The notes under the pieces are model-generated. The model had not been told where the DNA came from. It searched no databases and was given only the letters and a program-made list of their open reading frames with translations. A program made the position numbers and the translations under genes. This document shows positions 45,862 to 58,339 of a stretch of DNA of 64,000 nucleotides, one piece after another. Origin of the DNA: Anolis sagrei (Eukaryota > Chordata > Lepidosauria > Squamata > Anolidae); the NCBI RefSeq assembly GCF_037176765.1, contig NC_090034.1, forward strand, positions 91,934,500 through 91,998,499, read 5' to 3'. Numbering within the stretch: position 1 is the stretch's first letter; each line of letters starts with the position of its first letter.

Positions 45862-47182
45862 TTATTATTTATTTATTTAAAACATTTATATCCCACCCTT
45901 CTTACCCTGAAAGGGACTCAGGGCGGAGCACAGCATATATACGGCAAACATTCAATGCCGGGACACAAATTCTTATATACATACATAAACATTAAAAACA
46001 TTTATCAAAATATTAAAATACGCCATTTAAAACCATAGTAGTCATCCACGTCAAATCTAATTGGCCTGGTCATCTTTCCTATTGCCTCTTTTTTGCCCTG
46101 TCTTGAAAGCTTGATCCCACAGCCAAGTTTTACCATCCTTCTAAAGGACAGGAGGGAGGGGGCCGAGCTGATCTCACCAGGAAGGGAGTTCCATAGGAGG
46201 GGAGCAATCACCAAGCAGGCCCTGTGTCTCGTCCCCACCAATCGTGCCTGTGACAATGGTGAGACGGAAAGCAGGGCCTCCCTGGAGGATTTTAATCTCC
46301 ATGATGGTTCATAGGGAGAGATGCATTCGGACAGGTAATTTGGGCCGGGGCCATTTAGGGCTTTATACGCCAAAGCCAGCACTTTGAATTGTGCCCAGTA
46401 GCAAACTAGCAGCCAGTGGAGCTGGCATAACATGGGAGTTGTATGCTCCCTGTATGCCGCCCCAGTTATTAACTTGGTTGCCTCTCGTTGCCAGGGGCGG
46501 CTCAACCTATTACGCAAAGTAAGCATTTGCAGTATAGTTGATTTTGCCCAGGGGTGCTCTTGAGGTGCTCTTGGGGGAAAATAAACCTTGACATATGCGA
46601 GTTGTAGTTACTGGGATGTATAGTTCACCTAAAATCAAAGAACATTCTGAACTCCACCAATGATGGAATTGAACCAAATATGGCACACAGAACTCCCACG
46701 ATGAACAGAAAATATATATCAGTGATTGGTTTGGGGGGGGGGGGGATACTGTTTGCTTACCATTGAAAATTACCTAGGGCCACCTCTGCTCGTTGGACTA
46801 TTTGAAGCTTCCAAGCAGTCTTCAAAGGCAACCCCATGTAGAGTGTGTTGCAGTAGTCTATCCTAGATGTAACAAGAGCATGGACCACCTTGGCCAAGTC
46901 TGACTTCCCAAGGTAAGGGCGCAGCTGACGCACAAGTTTTAATTGTGCGAAAGCTCCCCTGGCCACCACTGCAACCTGGGATTCCAGGCTCAGCGATGAG
47001 TCCAGGAGAACCCTCAAGTTGCGAACCTGTGCCTTCAAGGGGAGTGTAACCCCATCCAGCACAGGTTGTGACCCTATACCCTGTTCGGCCTTGCGACTGA
47101 CCGGGAGGTCCTCTGCCCTGTTTGGACTCAACTTCAGTTTGCTTGCCCTCATCCAGACCATCATAGCGGCCAGGCACCGGTT
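45862..47182 (-). mobile_element. L2-type LINE in two blocks
   Basis: 45862-46530 holds the tail and carboxy end (PWQREATKLITGAAYREH, LHWLLVCYWAQFKVLALAY). 46780-47182 holds the upstream part (RASKLKLSPNRAEDLPVS, DLAKVVHALVTSRIDYCNTL). A SPIN-like fragment separates them. The frame is broken. Confidence 0.78.
46550..46730 (+). mobile_element. SPIN-like hAT core fragment inside an L2
   Basis: Matches the 'aaccttgacatatgcgagtt...gaatttgaaccaaat' type core and is followed by a G-run. It separates two minus-strand L2 blocks. Confidence 0.5.
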
Positions 47183-47724
47183 CAGGTAAAGTTTTATTTT
47201 ACCTTAACCCCATAAACCACAGAAGAATTTGCCAGTCCACAACCCAGAGTGAACAGGACATTTATGGACAAACCTGAACGTTGAGGTTTATTGTTATAGG
47301 TTTTGTGCCATGAGCTGAAAAACAAGTGCCCAGGCACAAAACTGCCACTGATAAGCATCTGGACACACTTTAAAGTGGGTATAAAACAGCAATAACCCCT
47401 TGTTATAGCAATATCCAAACTCCCTTTTCCAGATAGGAGTGCTATATAAGCAGCTGTCTGAAGAGCTAGCTTTGAATACCTAAAGAACCGTAGTTTTACA
47501 ATGCCCTCCTGTGATAAAGAAAATCCTGAGCTTTAGTGATGTTTAAAACAGATTAAACAGTAAAAGTATCCAACAAAGGCGCCCCTCACAGAGAGAAAGG
47601 TGATAGCTAGTGATGCAAATTTCCCCCTTTATTCTTCCCATCTTTAAAGGGGAGCTGATTTTGAAAACATCTTCTTGTTACTCTGTGAAGGACATGATAT
47701 TTCTTCGCGGCTTGGGAGTTCTCC

Positions 47725-48545
47725 TGGATTTATCGCTGAGCCTGGAGGTTACGATGGTGACCAGGGGAGCTTTCACACAATTAAAACTTGTGCAACAGCT
47801 GTGCCTGTACCTTGAGAAACCAGACTTGGCCATGGTGGTCCAATGCTCTTATTACATCCAGGATAAACTACTTCAATGCACTCTACATGTGGTTGCCTTT
47901 GAAGACTGCTCAGAAGCTTCAAATAGTCCAACGAGAGGCAACCAGGTTAATAACTAAGGCGGCATACATTGAGCATACAACTTCCATGTTACGCCAGCTC
48001 CACTGGCTGCCGGCTTGCTACCGGGCACAATTCAAAGTGCTGGCTTTGGCATAAAGCCCTAAACGGCCCTGGTCCAATTTACCTGTCTGAACGTATCTCC
48101 CCATATGAAACATACGGAGATTAAGATCCCACGAGGAGGCCCTGCTCTCCATCCTGCTATTGTCACAGGCACGATTGGTGAGGACGAGAAAGAGGGCCTT
48201 CTTGGTGATTGCCCCCCAGCGATGCCCCTTCCTGGTGAGATCAGATCAGCCCCCTCCCTCCTGTCCTTCAGAAGGATGGTAAAAACTTAGCTGTAGGACC
48301 AAGCTTTTGGGACAGTGCAATAAAGCAGTGATAGAAAACCTTACCAGACCAATTGGATTAGACACAGTTTTAAACAGTGTATTTTAATATTGAGACAAAT
48401 GTTTTTAATGTTCATGTATGCATATAATGAATTCATGTCCCGGCACTGAATGTTTGGCGTTTGTATGTTATGCTCCACCCTGAGTTCCCTTCAGTGTGAA
48501 AAGGGCAGAATATAAATGTTTTAAATAAAATATTAAAATAAATAT
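47725..48545 (+). mobile_element. L2-type LINE carboxy end and tail
   Basis: ALITSRINYFNALYMWLPLK and LHWLPACYRAQFKVLALA, followed by 'ccaccctgagttcccttcag' and an AAATAAAATATT tail. Confidence 0.78.
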
Positions 48546-48989
48546 TTCAACTAGGTGGTCCCTTACAGAGAAACCAAACCATTTGTGAACAATTTCTAAA
48601 GAATAAAGGCTGCCAAATTCTTTGCTGCCATTACCTCCTTAACTCTTGATGGTGGGTGGGAACCCTATTTGTAGTTTATAGCAAGGAAGGAGTGGCTGTG
48701 TCCATCTGTAGGGTGGCATTTTACACCCCTCCTATAGCCCAGTTGCCTTGACTAGAGTCAGAAATTTAACTTTTATTACCCACACAATAAAACCATATTT
48801 GAACACTGAGTTTCCTGTTGAAGTGCCCACCAATCTACTCTATATTATGCTTTCTGACTTTATTTGCATCAGAGAATTTGAACACTACTTTGTTTTACAG
48901 AACTTGATTGTCAGTAGGTCCTTGGTACAACAACCCTCTGTGGAGCAACACCCACGTATCCTGAAAATGAAAAGTAACAAGAATCGAGG

Positions 48990-49480
48990 GGTGTATTGTC
49001 GAAGGCTTTCATGGCCAGAATCACTGGGTTGTTATAGGTTTTTCAGGCTGTATGGCCATGTTCTAGAAGCATTCTCTCCTGACATTTCACCTGCATCTGT
49101 GGCAGGCATCCTCAAAGCTTATGAGGTCTGTTGGAAACTAGGAAAATTGGGTTAATATAACTGTGGAAGGTCCAAGATGGGAGAAAGAAAGCATGTGGAC
49201 AATTTCAACAGAAAGGAAGAAACCATGAAAATGAACAAAATCTAGCTACCACTATTAAAAAAACTCTAAAATTATAACAGTAAACAAAGAACAAAACTCA
49301 AATACAAAGGAATTCCAGACAAGAAACAATCGGGAACACCTAATCTCTTCTCAACAAAGGATTTTCCATCAAATGCTAATCAAGGTGACCAACTGAAACA
49401 TTCACACCTAGTCCAACAGACAAGAGTTCTTTCTCCCACATTGGACCTTCCACAGACATATAAACCCAATTTTCCTCTAT
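48990..49480. mobile_element. Penelope-like element: inverted end plus 3' coding end
   Basis: 48990-49140 is the terminal repeat. 49190-49480 reads as the coding end in + orientation ('catgtggacaatttcaacag') and ends with the inverted form of the same terminus. It is diverged and inactive. Confidence 0.65.
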
Positions 49481-49574
49481 TCACACACAGAGAAATGTAG
49501 TGGTTCTCTGCTCAAGGACAAACAATATATATTTACAGTATTATTTGTGGAATACTCTTTAACCCACATGATCT

Positions 49575-50169
49575 CTAAGATCATCTGGGGAGGCTCTTTT
49601 TTCACTTCCACCACCGTCACAGGCATTGTTGGTGGCGACGAGGGAAAGGGCCTTCTCGGTTGTGGCCCCTTGGTTCTGGAACTCCCTCCCCAGGGAAATT
49701 AGACTAGCACCCTCCCTGTCCACATGTTTTTTAGATCCGCAAGATCTAAAAACATGGATGTTCCGCTGTGCTTTTGAATAGACAATTCCCTAGATAGCTG
49801 GCCCCAGCTAGGACCCAAATTCTTGTCCTTGCACTGTTTTGTATCTACTGTTTTGTATACAAAGTTACAATGACCTAACTTATCCTGACTGCTGCCAGGT
49901 GATCCATGCACTTTATCCACTAGCCCTTTCCTCTAAATTATTGTTGCACCAGCCCACCTACCTGTGACGAGAAATCAAAATTTTATTATTGGTTGTTGGT
50001 TTTTGATCTCTGTTTTTTATATATTGTTATAATGCTGTTGTTTATTTTGTTTTGTATTGTTGTTATGTATTTTATGTGCTACATTTTAACTGTGTTGATT
50101 GGGCTTGGCCCCATGTAAGCCTTCCCGAGTCCCTTCGGGGAGATGGAGGTGGGGTACAAAAATAAAGTT

Positions 50170-50219
<50 letters not shown>

Positions 50220-50220
50220 G
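49575..50220 (+). mobile_element. L2-type LINE 3' end
   Basis: 'ggcgacgagggaaagggcct' to 'cccgagtcccttcggggagat', ending in an (ATC)n microsatellite at 50169-50220. Confidence 0.75.
50169..50220. repeat. (ATC)n microsatellite
   Basis: Tail of the L2 at 49575. The poly-Asp frame across it is an artefact. Confidence 0.9.
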
Positions 50221-51330
50221 TTGTAGCATCTGAATTGGCTTATCCATTGCTCTCCTTAATGATATTTGGTAGGGATGCAATTCTTCACTAATTATTTTGT
50301 GAAGTCTTAGCTCTACCTTTTCCGCTCCTCAGCTTCAGTTTCACCTGTTTATAGGTTTTCCTAATAGCCTACTTACCTTCCATTGTATTTGTTTTTGGGT
50401 GGAGCACAAATTACACCCAGAGGCCAGCCTTAGTTGATCTATTCCATTTGCCTGTATAGAGCTCCCTTGCTGGGAGCTCCTTTTTCTACAACAGAGATAC
50501 AGTGATCATAGGCTTGGGTATAGTCTAGAAATCCTAGGCCTAGCAGTCCAAAACAGGCATCCTTAGTACCTGCATTCAGCAGTATTTTATACCAACAGTC
50601 CAAAGGACAATAGAAGCTTATTACCAGCTTAAGCTTCACAAGAAAGAAGATTGAGACAGTTTATAACCATTGCTTTGCAGCAGAGGCCGAAGACTCCAGA
50701 GAGATGACTGCTCCTTTTGTAATGTATTGTTTTAAGTTACCTTATGATAGTCCCGGGTGGAGTTAACCCTTTATTCAACTTGTTTGCAGTAAACTCATTT
50801 TGATTATCTTTTCACCTTGCCTAAAGCGCCTTTGTCTGCTAAGGGTCTTAATCTTAACAGAAGGTATACAGCTAGCCCCTGAGTAAAGCCAGACACTATA
50901 GTTTCCCCAAAGACTTAGGCATGCCATCACATTTTTTCTTGAAGGAAGCATCAATTAATTTTAACAATGTTCATCCTGTTGCGGAAATAGTCTTTGACTA
51001 CTACAAAACAAGTCACAGTTTGGGACCTAATTTTCAGCTACATAGACATGTGGTATGTTTGAACATAAAACAGAAATTTCTATACAGGACATATTGTCTG
51101 TAAGACATTGTGGTTGTGGTTGTTATTCATGAAACCCTTTTCCCGTGTGAAACTAATTTGTGAATTTTATATAGAATAGATCTTGAACTGTGAACTATTC
51201 TCCTCAAAGCTCCTGAAACTTGAGAAAACTTTTCTGAACACTCCAAAACAGCTGGTTGGAAAGTGGTGCCTAGGAAAAGAGATGCTTAGTCACAGGATCT
51301 AAGTGATATGAAATAATGTTAACTTTCTCT
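50221..51330. other. Upstream region of the NKG7-like gene
   Basis: No repeat family recognised with confidence. It should contain the promoter and any non-coding first exon, but no clear TATA box or CpG island is visible. 50340-50890 could be a solo LTR. Confidence 0.35.
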
Positions 51331-51372
51331 CCCACCAGGTTCATTCCAGTTCATTTGATAAGTCTTCACACA

Positions 51373-54300
51373 ATGCATGTCCTGCAGATCTGTGCAGTGA
51401 TTCTTTCTTTTATCAGTCTCCTGTTCCTCCTCATTTCTCTGGGCTCGAACAACTGGGTGGAACTAATTGCGCTCGAACTACAGGATATAACAAATCTTGG
51501 CTTGTGGTATTCATGCACTGCTCTTCTGTGTATTAGAACTCTGTCAACAAGTAAGTTTTTTTCCCAGCCTTGGAACTGGAGGAGTAGTGGTGGTATGCTC
51601 AGAAGCACCTTTCCTTTTTCATTAGGTCTGCAGCAGTTCATGTAACAGGGGATTTTTTTTTTTTGGCTTCTCAAGTGTTTACATCAAAGGTGATTCAGCT
51701 GCATTACACATGAACACAGAACCCCCGGTGTGGCTCAAGCCCTTGCCAGCTTGTAACCTAAATGTTTTTGCTCTATGCAGGAGTCCCCAAATTAAGACCC
51801 ATGGCCTGGATGCAGCCCTCCAAGGTCAATTACTTGACACCCCCCCCCCCCATTCTAAACTTTAGACTTAGGGTCACCTTAACTCTGAAACAAATTGAAG
51901 GCACACAACAAAAGCAACAATCCTGATTAACATGAATATCTCAACAGCTAAAATCAGAGGTACACTTCCCATTGAAAAACTGGTATGTGCAATGTGTATA
52001 AGAATTCATTCATTTGTTTTCAAACAGTGTGGGACCAGCCCCCTACTTAAAAAGTTTCACTGTATTGTAGCCCATGCCCCATTTTAGGACCATTCCAAAT
52101 ATGAATATGACTATCCAGTTACTTTTGATTTTGGTGGGACAGGGAAATGGAAACAAATTGAAAACAGATCGGGGCAGAGAGGGAATGAACAAAAGTTTTA
52201 ATGGTGCCATTTAGAGGATAGACATCATAGCATTGAGGGACCACAGGTGAATGACCAACCCTGCTCTACTGCGGATGATGACAGATAACTTCCCAGTTTT
52301 GGAAGTACTTTTTCATTGCGATGTGTCCTCAAGAAACATTTAATAAGCTTTTATCATTATTTAGGACTCCACATGCTAAATGGTCCTCTTGCCATTTTTT
52401 TCTTCTCTACCCGATGTTGTGACTGGGCAGAATTAAATATTACATGTGAACAGAGTTTGGTGGATCTAATATGCATCCTCATTGTTCTTGACCCTTCCTC
52501 ATTATGCTTAGAACCTGAGTGTGGACTGAATCTCCTAGTTGAATTCTAGTAGATCAAAAGCACTTTAGGAAGATATGTGTTGTGAGAAGTTAATGTGAAT
52601 GAATTTTCCTACTGAGATTGACAGTTCGATTTGGAGTTTTGCAATGTAGTGTATACATTTATTTCTTTTGGTCTACCCTCTCTACTCCCTACCTCCTAAT
52701 ATGATTTGAAAAATCTAAACTAGTAGAGTTGTGTGCAGAATTCATTCCTACCGTTTCTACATTTTCTTTCGTATTTTCCATTTCTTCGGGAGCACAAAAC
52801 GGGAAGCCCCATCCCTGCACAAAAATCTTCTTGGCATTAAAAGATATTTGCAGGAAGAAATGAAGCTTCAAATTTAATTATCTAAGGGGGGGGGGGGGGG
52901 AACCAATTCCAAGCTGTCAGTTAGTAACTCACAGAAGAAACTTTATCTGAAAGACTACCTCTCTGTGGATTGAACTGGAAGCACCCCATTGCAACCATTA
53001 CGCTTAAGTGCCTGTATTGTTGAAGTTCACAAAAATAAACAACTTTGTTGATGACTCTCCATTTCCAAGCCCCCAAATGCGCGTGCATGCACCCCACCCA
53101 CCATCCTTCAGGTCCCTCCCCAACTCCTAGTCAGTCCCACTAAATAAAAATAATCAGGAAAATAAAGGAAAATGAAAATGATTCAACTGTGGTGCCGAAT
53201 AGGGGAGGAGGAGCCAAGATTGGCTCCCTGCTTGCTTACGTGTCAGGTGGGTTTTTGTACCAGAAGGCCCCTTACCGTTACGAGTTCCCAAAGTACCAAA
53301 AGTATCAAAGAAAACAAAGGAAACGAAATCTGCACCCAACCCTACTAGTTAGCTGAACTAATAGTTTAAAAACTATTTTAAGAAGTTGTTTGGTCAGTTT
53401 TAAAATGTTTTTGTCTGTATATTTAATGTTTTAAGGGTAGGTACTGTAGGTATACATTTATGCATACATGACATTTTACAAGAAAAAATTGAAAAAAGTT
53501 TGCTTTCAATTATGAGTATCATTATTAAGACACAGCACAAAAGGAAGGGGGAATGGCAGTTGAATCATAGAATCATAGAATCAAAGAGTTGGAAGAGACC
53601 TCATGGGCCATCCAGTCCAACCCCCTACCAAGAAGCAGGAATATTGCATTCAAATCACCCCTGACAGATGGCCATCCAGCCTCTGTTTTAAAACTTCCAA
53701 AGAAGGAGCCTCCACCACTCCGGGGCAGTGAGTTCCACTGCTGAATGGCTCTCACAGTCAGGAAGTTCTTCCTTGTGTTCAGATGGAATCTCCTCTCTTG
53801 TAGTTTGAAGCCATTGTTCCATTGCGTCCTAGTCTCCAAGGAAGCAGAAAACAAGCTTGCTCCCTCCTCCCTGTGGCTTCCTCTCACATATTTATACATG
53901 GCTATCATACCTCCTCTCAGCCTTCTCTTCTTCAGGCTAAACATGCCCAGCTCCTTAAGCCGCTCCTCATAGGGCTTGTTCTCCTTGATCATTTTAGTCG
54001 CCCTCCTCTGGACATATTCCAGCTTGTCAATATCTCTCTTGAATTGTGGTGCCCAGAATTGGACACAATATTCCAGGTGTGGTCTAACCAAAGCAGAATA
54101 GAGGGGTAGCATTACTTCCCTAGATCTAGACACTATGCTCCTCTTGATGCAGGCCAAAATCCCATTGGCTTTTTTTGCTGCCACATCACATTGTTGGGTC
54201 ATGAACAGGGGGATTTAACCAGAAGAACATGTCTCTTCTTCTCTACCTCTGAGGTCAGAGCAGTAGCAGTAGGGATGGAGGGAAGCCTTTCATCTCCTGC

Positions 54301-57300
54301 ATAGTCACAGAATTTCATACAATTGGCAACCTTGTCTTATCACACCAACTGTCATAACATAGGATGGGAGGGGAAAGACAGCACAGGAAATATTTCTTGC
54401 ATAGGATTGTTAGCATTTTATGACAAGATGGGAATATCATGTCAGATCTCTGTAGTACCATTGCCCAGTTCTCTTCTTACTTCTTCTGATTCTTTGTAGG
54501 TTCATTTGAAGCTACCAAGGCTTTTATGTTCCTTGGCCTGATCTCCGGTGCTGTTTCTTCCGCTGGACTTTGTTTCACCTTTCGTAAGTCTCATATTGGC
54601 TCCATCTCCATGGCCATGGTCTCAGCGATAGCCAGCCTTGTAGCAGGTATGATGGGGCAATGTATTCCTGTTTCATAATCGCATCCAACTCTTTAATTTT
54701 CAGAAGATCAAGTCATTTCCAAAAGTTCTAAAGTACCCAGACTGCATTCTAATATAGAGGTGGTATGGGAATGCTCTTATCTGTCTTATTTCATCTCCAT
54801 GGAGAAGATAATTAGTAAAACAGAGGACATGAATGAAATTCTTTCTAATCAATTATCAGAAAAGTAGAAAGCATAAGAGAGGTGAATGAACTTCCCACTT
54901 TGGAGAAGGGCACTTTGGGGAAAGTAGTCACATCTCCTGAAGATCTTCAACAAGTTAGATGTCAATAATCTAAGGCAGTGGTCCTCAACATTCCTTATGC
55001 CAAAACCCCTTAATACAGTTCCTCATGTTGTGGTGACCCCAGCCATAAAATTATTTTTGTTGCTACTTCACAACTGTAATTTTGCTACTGTTATGAATAA
55101 TATGATATGCAGGAAGTATTTTCATTCACTGGACCAAATTTGGCACAAATTCCTTATATGCCCAAATTTGAATACTGGTGGGAGTGGGGATTGATTTTGT
55201 CGCTTTGAAGTTGCAGTTGCTGGGATTTATAGTTAACTTAAAATCAAAGAATATTCTGAACTCTACCAATGATGGAATTGAATCAAACTTGGCACACAGA
55301 ACTCCCATGACCAACAGAAAATACTGGAAGGGTTTGCCGGGCATTGGCCTTGAGTTTTGGAGTTGTATAGGGTGAGACAGCATAACTTCCTTTTTTAAAA
55401 TGCATGCCATTCAGTCAGTTGAAGACGTAGCGGAGCGCTAGTGGTCTCATTCGAGAGGCAGGAGTATAAAGTTTTGTCCTGACACCGTTCAGTCGCCATC
55501 ATGCGTTGGAACAGCGAGGAGTGTGCTTTTCCCATTGAGGCCTATTTTTTGAGTGGATTTGGAGGGGCCGGCCCGCTCTCCAGATTTGGCCCCTTGTGAT
55601 TTTTTTCTATGGGGTTTTTTGAAATCCTGTGTTTATGTGAACTGACCAAGGACCTTACAAGATATGAAGACCAACATCCAGGAAGAAATTGCCAACATAA
55701 CGCCTGCTATGCTGGCAAGAGCCATGACGAATGCCAGAAATAGGTTTACTCAGTGTATGGAGAATGGAGAATGGGGGGCGTCACCTACCTAATTTGTTCT
55801 TCAAAACTTTTGGTATGTGCCTACATTATAAAAAAAAATCTGATTCATACAATGGGTTTTATTAAGTTTTGAAAAAAGGAAGTTATGCTGCCGCACCATG
55901 TAGTTCACCTACATCCAGAGAGCACTGTTGACTCAAACAATGATGGATCTAGAGCAAATTTGGCACAAATATTCAATATGCCCAAATCGGAACACTGGTG
56001 GATTTGGAGAAAATAGACCTTGACATTTGGGAGTTGTTGTTGCTGAGATTTATAGTTCACCTACAATCAAAGAGCATTCTCAACCCCACCAATGATAGAA
56101 TTGGGCTAAACTTCCTACACAGAACACCCATGACCAATAGAACATATTGTGTTGTTGTAGGTTTTTTCGGGCTATATGGCCATGTTCTAGAGGCATTCTC
56201 TCCTGACATTTCGCCTGCATCTATGGCAAGCATCCTCAGAGGTAGTGAGGTCTGTTGGAACTAGGAAAATGGGTTTATATATCTGTGGAATGACCAGGGT
56301 GGAACAAAGAACCCTTGTCTGCTGGAGCTAGATGTGAATGTTTCAACTGACCACCTTGATTAGCATTTGATGGCCTGGCAGTTTTTTTGGTGTGGCTTGC
56401 TAGTGCCTGGGGGAATCTTTTGTTGAGAGGTGATTAGCTGTCCCTGATTGTTTCCCCTCTGTTGTTTTGCTGTTGTAATTTTAGAGTTTTTTTAATTACT
56501 GGTAGGCTGATTTTGTTCATTCTCATGGTTTCCTTCTTTCTGTTGAAATTGTCCACATGCTTATGGATTTCAATGGCTTCTCTGTGTAGTCTGACATGGT
56601 GGTTGTTGGTGTGGTCCAGCATTTCTGTGTTCTCAAATAATATGCTGTGTCCAGGTTGGTTCATCAGGTGCTCTGCTATGGCTGACTTCTCTAGTTGAAG
56701 TAGTCTGCAGTGCCTTTCATGTTCCTTGATTCGTGTTTGAATGCTGTGTTTGGTGGTCCCTATGTAGACTTGTCCATAGCTGCATGGTACACGGTAGACC
56801 AGGCCTGTAGCGGGGGGGGGGGGGGTGTTAGGGGTTCAACCCCCCCCCCAAATGTTTCAGATTTTTTTAAAAACCTGGTTTACTCATGAATTTTAATTGG
56901 TTAACCAAATCCCCATGCTAAGTCACTGTTGTATGTTTTTATGTTAACGTTTTTATATTGTGTAAATGCTATTTTAAATTGTAAGTCGCTCGGAGCACCT
57001 TGGTGGAGAGCGACTAATTAAGAAATAAATTGAAGTGAAGTGAAGATGCAAAAAATTAAGAGTCCCTCCAGAACTGCAAGCACTATCTCAAGCAAATATT
57101 GACAATTTATTCACACCTTCATTACTTTCAGCAATAGCCAATGTAGTGAAGCAACCAAGTTGGGTTGAATGCTCTCATTAAGGAGGCCAGACTTGGTGGA
57201 GGTGGTTGAGAGGGAGCTGCAGGCTATTGAAGGCTGCTCTGCCCCTGCTGTGCTCTTTGCTTCAGCATGAGCTAGGAGGCAGGTTTCAACCCCCCCCCCC

Positions 57301-58230
57301 CGTGAAATTTTCAACCCCCCCCCCCCAAAATTTCAACCCCTCCTGAATTTTTTTCTGGCTATGGCCCTGTGGTAGACTCCTGCAGAAGTAAAAAAAACCT
57401 ACAACAACCCAGTGATTCCGGCCATGAAAGCCTTCGACAATACAGAAAATACTGTGTTATCTTATGGTTTTTGGCGACCCCTCTGACACCCCCTTGCGAC
57501 CCCCCAAGTTGAGAAGCCCTGATCTAAGGGGTGTATGAGGCAATTCTGCCACATTTTGGCTCCTTGGTTCGATGTATATTTAGGAGAGGATGTTTTGTAA
57601 AACTATAAAGTCACTTTCTCTTATAGAAAGGGCCATTTTTGTGCCAAGGGAACCCAAAAGGTGAAAATCCTTCCAAGTCTCCCAGATGACATTCAGGGGG
57701 TATTTAGAGGCAAAAAAAGGGATTGGGGAGGGGAGTAAGCTCACCAAGATCGCCTGGGGCCCCCAACTCACAAAGATTTAACTCCTGTGTTCCAAAGGAT
57801 CCACCAGCTGACATTCTCTTTTTGTTCCCCAGGTATTTGTATTATGATTGCCATGTCTGTCTTCACAGCTGGTACAACTGTTGTTGGTCCATTGAGTTGG
57901 TATGGATGGTCATTTGGCTTAGGCTGGACCTCCTTTCTTTTCTACCTTCTAACTGGTAAGTATGTAATAGAGTGGAAAGGATGGCATGTACTCATATATT
58001 CAAACATTGTTCTTGATATAATTCTGAAGACTCATACATAAGACTGCCATATAATAAAGGGAGCCCACATAGCAGTGCACCACTTAGGTTGCTGGTAGTC
58101 CACATTTCAGTCAGCATCTGGGTTGAAAAATCCAGGAGCACAGAAGGCAACATCTCACTCAAACATTTCTTTTTTGGCAGGTGGTGTTGCATTTGCATTT
58201 GCATTTACATTTTCAGTGACAACAGAATGA
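51373..58230 (+). CDS. Four-pass membrane protein of the PMP22/EMP/claudin superfamily, NKG7-like
   Basis: Coding exons are 51373-51550, 54500-54646, 57833-57955 and 58181-58230, all with GT/AG borders and phase-1 introns, giving 165 residues. TM1 is about residues 3-24. The first loop holds the superfamily signature: W28, then G-L-W at 43-45 followed by C48 and C53. TM2 follows [12 protein letters not shown]3 follows [10 protein letters not shown], and TM4 follows [17 protein letters not shown] short carboxy end (FSVTTE) has no obvious trafficking motif. The length equals human NKG7 (165 residues) and is near LIM2 and EMPs. The spaced W...GLWxxC...C pattern and the WS(F/Y)xLGW before TM4 fit NKG7/LIM2 better than claudins, which have longer tails. 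An acceptor at 51337-51338 implies an upstream non-coding exon. The likely role is in the membrane of cytotoxic granules or epithelial junctions, depending on which relative it is; that is inference. The exact ortholog is unresolved. Confidence 0.8.
51551..53562. other. Intron after NKG7-like coding exon 1
   Basis: Mostly unique sequence with a C-run near 51839 and a G-run near 52888. No other coding exon seen. Confidence 0.5.
53563..54200 (-). mobile_element. CR1 LINE ORF2 carboxy end and 3' UTR in the NKG7-like gene intron
   Basis: The longest clean CR1 frame here: [39 protein letters not shown] and [19 protein letters not shown]. It ends in ATGATTCTATGATTC repeats. Confidence 0.85.
55378..55900 (+). 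mobile_element. Deleted Tc1/mariner element nested in the SPIN-like element
   Basis: TA flanks both ends (55376-55377 and 55901-55902). Terminal repeats share GCAGCATAACTTCC or a one-base variant. The interior keeps the end of a DDE transposase: a [10 protein letters not shown]-like stretch near 55588-55620, then [19 protein letters not shown] (about 55662-55725). Most of the transposase is missing. Confidence 0.75.
56147..57441 (-). mobile_element. Penelope-like element with GIY-YIG endonuclease remnant
   Basis: On the minus strand 56799-56665 reads [19 protein letters not shown], the GIY-YIG core. It continues with RIKEHERHC and, at 56664-56434, [13 protein letters not shown] and [19 protein letters not shown]. 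Terminal pieces at both ends are inverted relative to each other. The flanks tagaacatat and cagaaaatac are a plausible target duplication. The reverse transcriptase part is absent. A hAT MITE interrupts it. Confidence 0.8.
56800..57369. mobile_element. Related hAT MITE with longer interior, inside the Penelope element
   Basis: Ends CAGGCCTGTAGC and GGCTATGGCCCTG; flanks cggtagac and tggtagac match at 7 of 8 positions. The interior differs from the 280-bp forms and includes a 'taagtcgctcggagcacct' block. Confidence 0.75.
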
Positions 58231-58333
58231 AAATACAGAAAAATCTGTGCTTCCTTTCGTGATCATGACTTTTGGAGTTAAACAAGTACAATGGAGCACA
58301 GACACAGCATGTAAGTTGGAGCAAGCCATTATA

Positions 58334-58339
58334 AATAAA
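58334..58339 (+). terminator. Likely polyadenylation signal of the NKG7-like gene
   Basis: AATAAA lies about 100 nt after the TGA stop in non-repetitive sequence. Confidence 0.5.

Larger units (their letters stand above)
54976..57521 (+). mobile_element. SPIN-like hAT element split by mariner and Penelope insertions
   Basis: A perfect target duplication ATCTAAGG flanks the whole block (54968-54975 and 57522-57529). Host-element segments are 54976-55377, 55901-56146 and 57442-57521; the rest is younger insertions. It lies in the intron between coding exons 2 and 3 of the NKG7-like gene. Confidence 0.9.

Noticed and set aside
50086-50280. Poly-Asp frame
   Set aside because: It is the (ATC)n tail of an L2 read in reverse.
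50340-50890. Possible solo LTR
   Set aside because: The right part looks LTR-like, but no second copy, target duplication or clear left end was seen.
53573-54202. 209-residue minus-strand frame
   Set aside because: It is the ORF2 end of a CR1 LINE, not a host gene.
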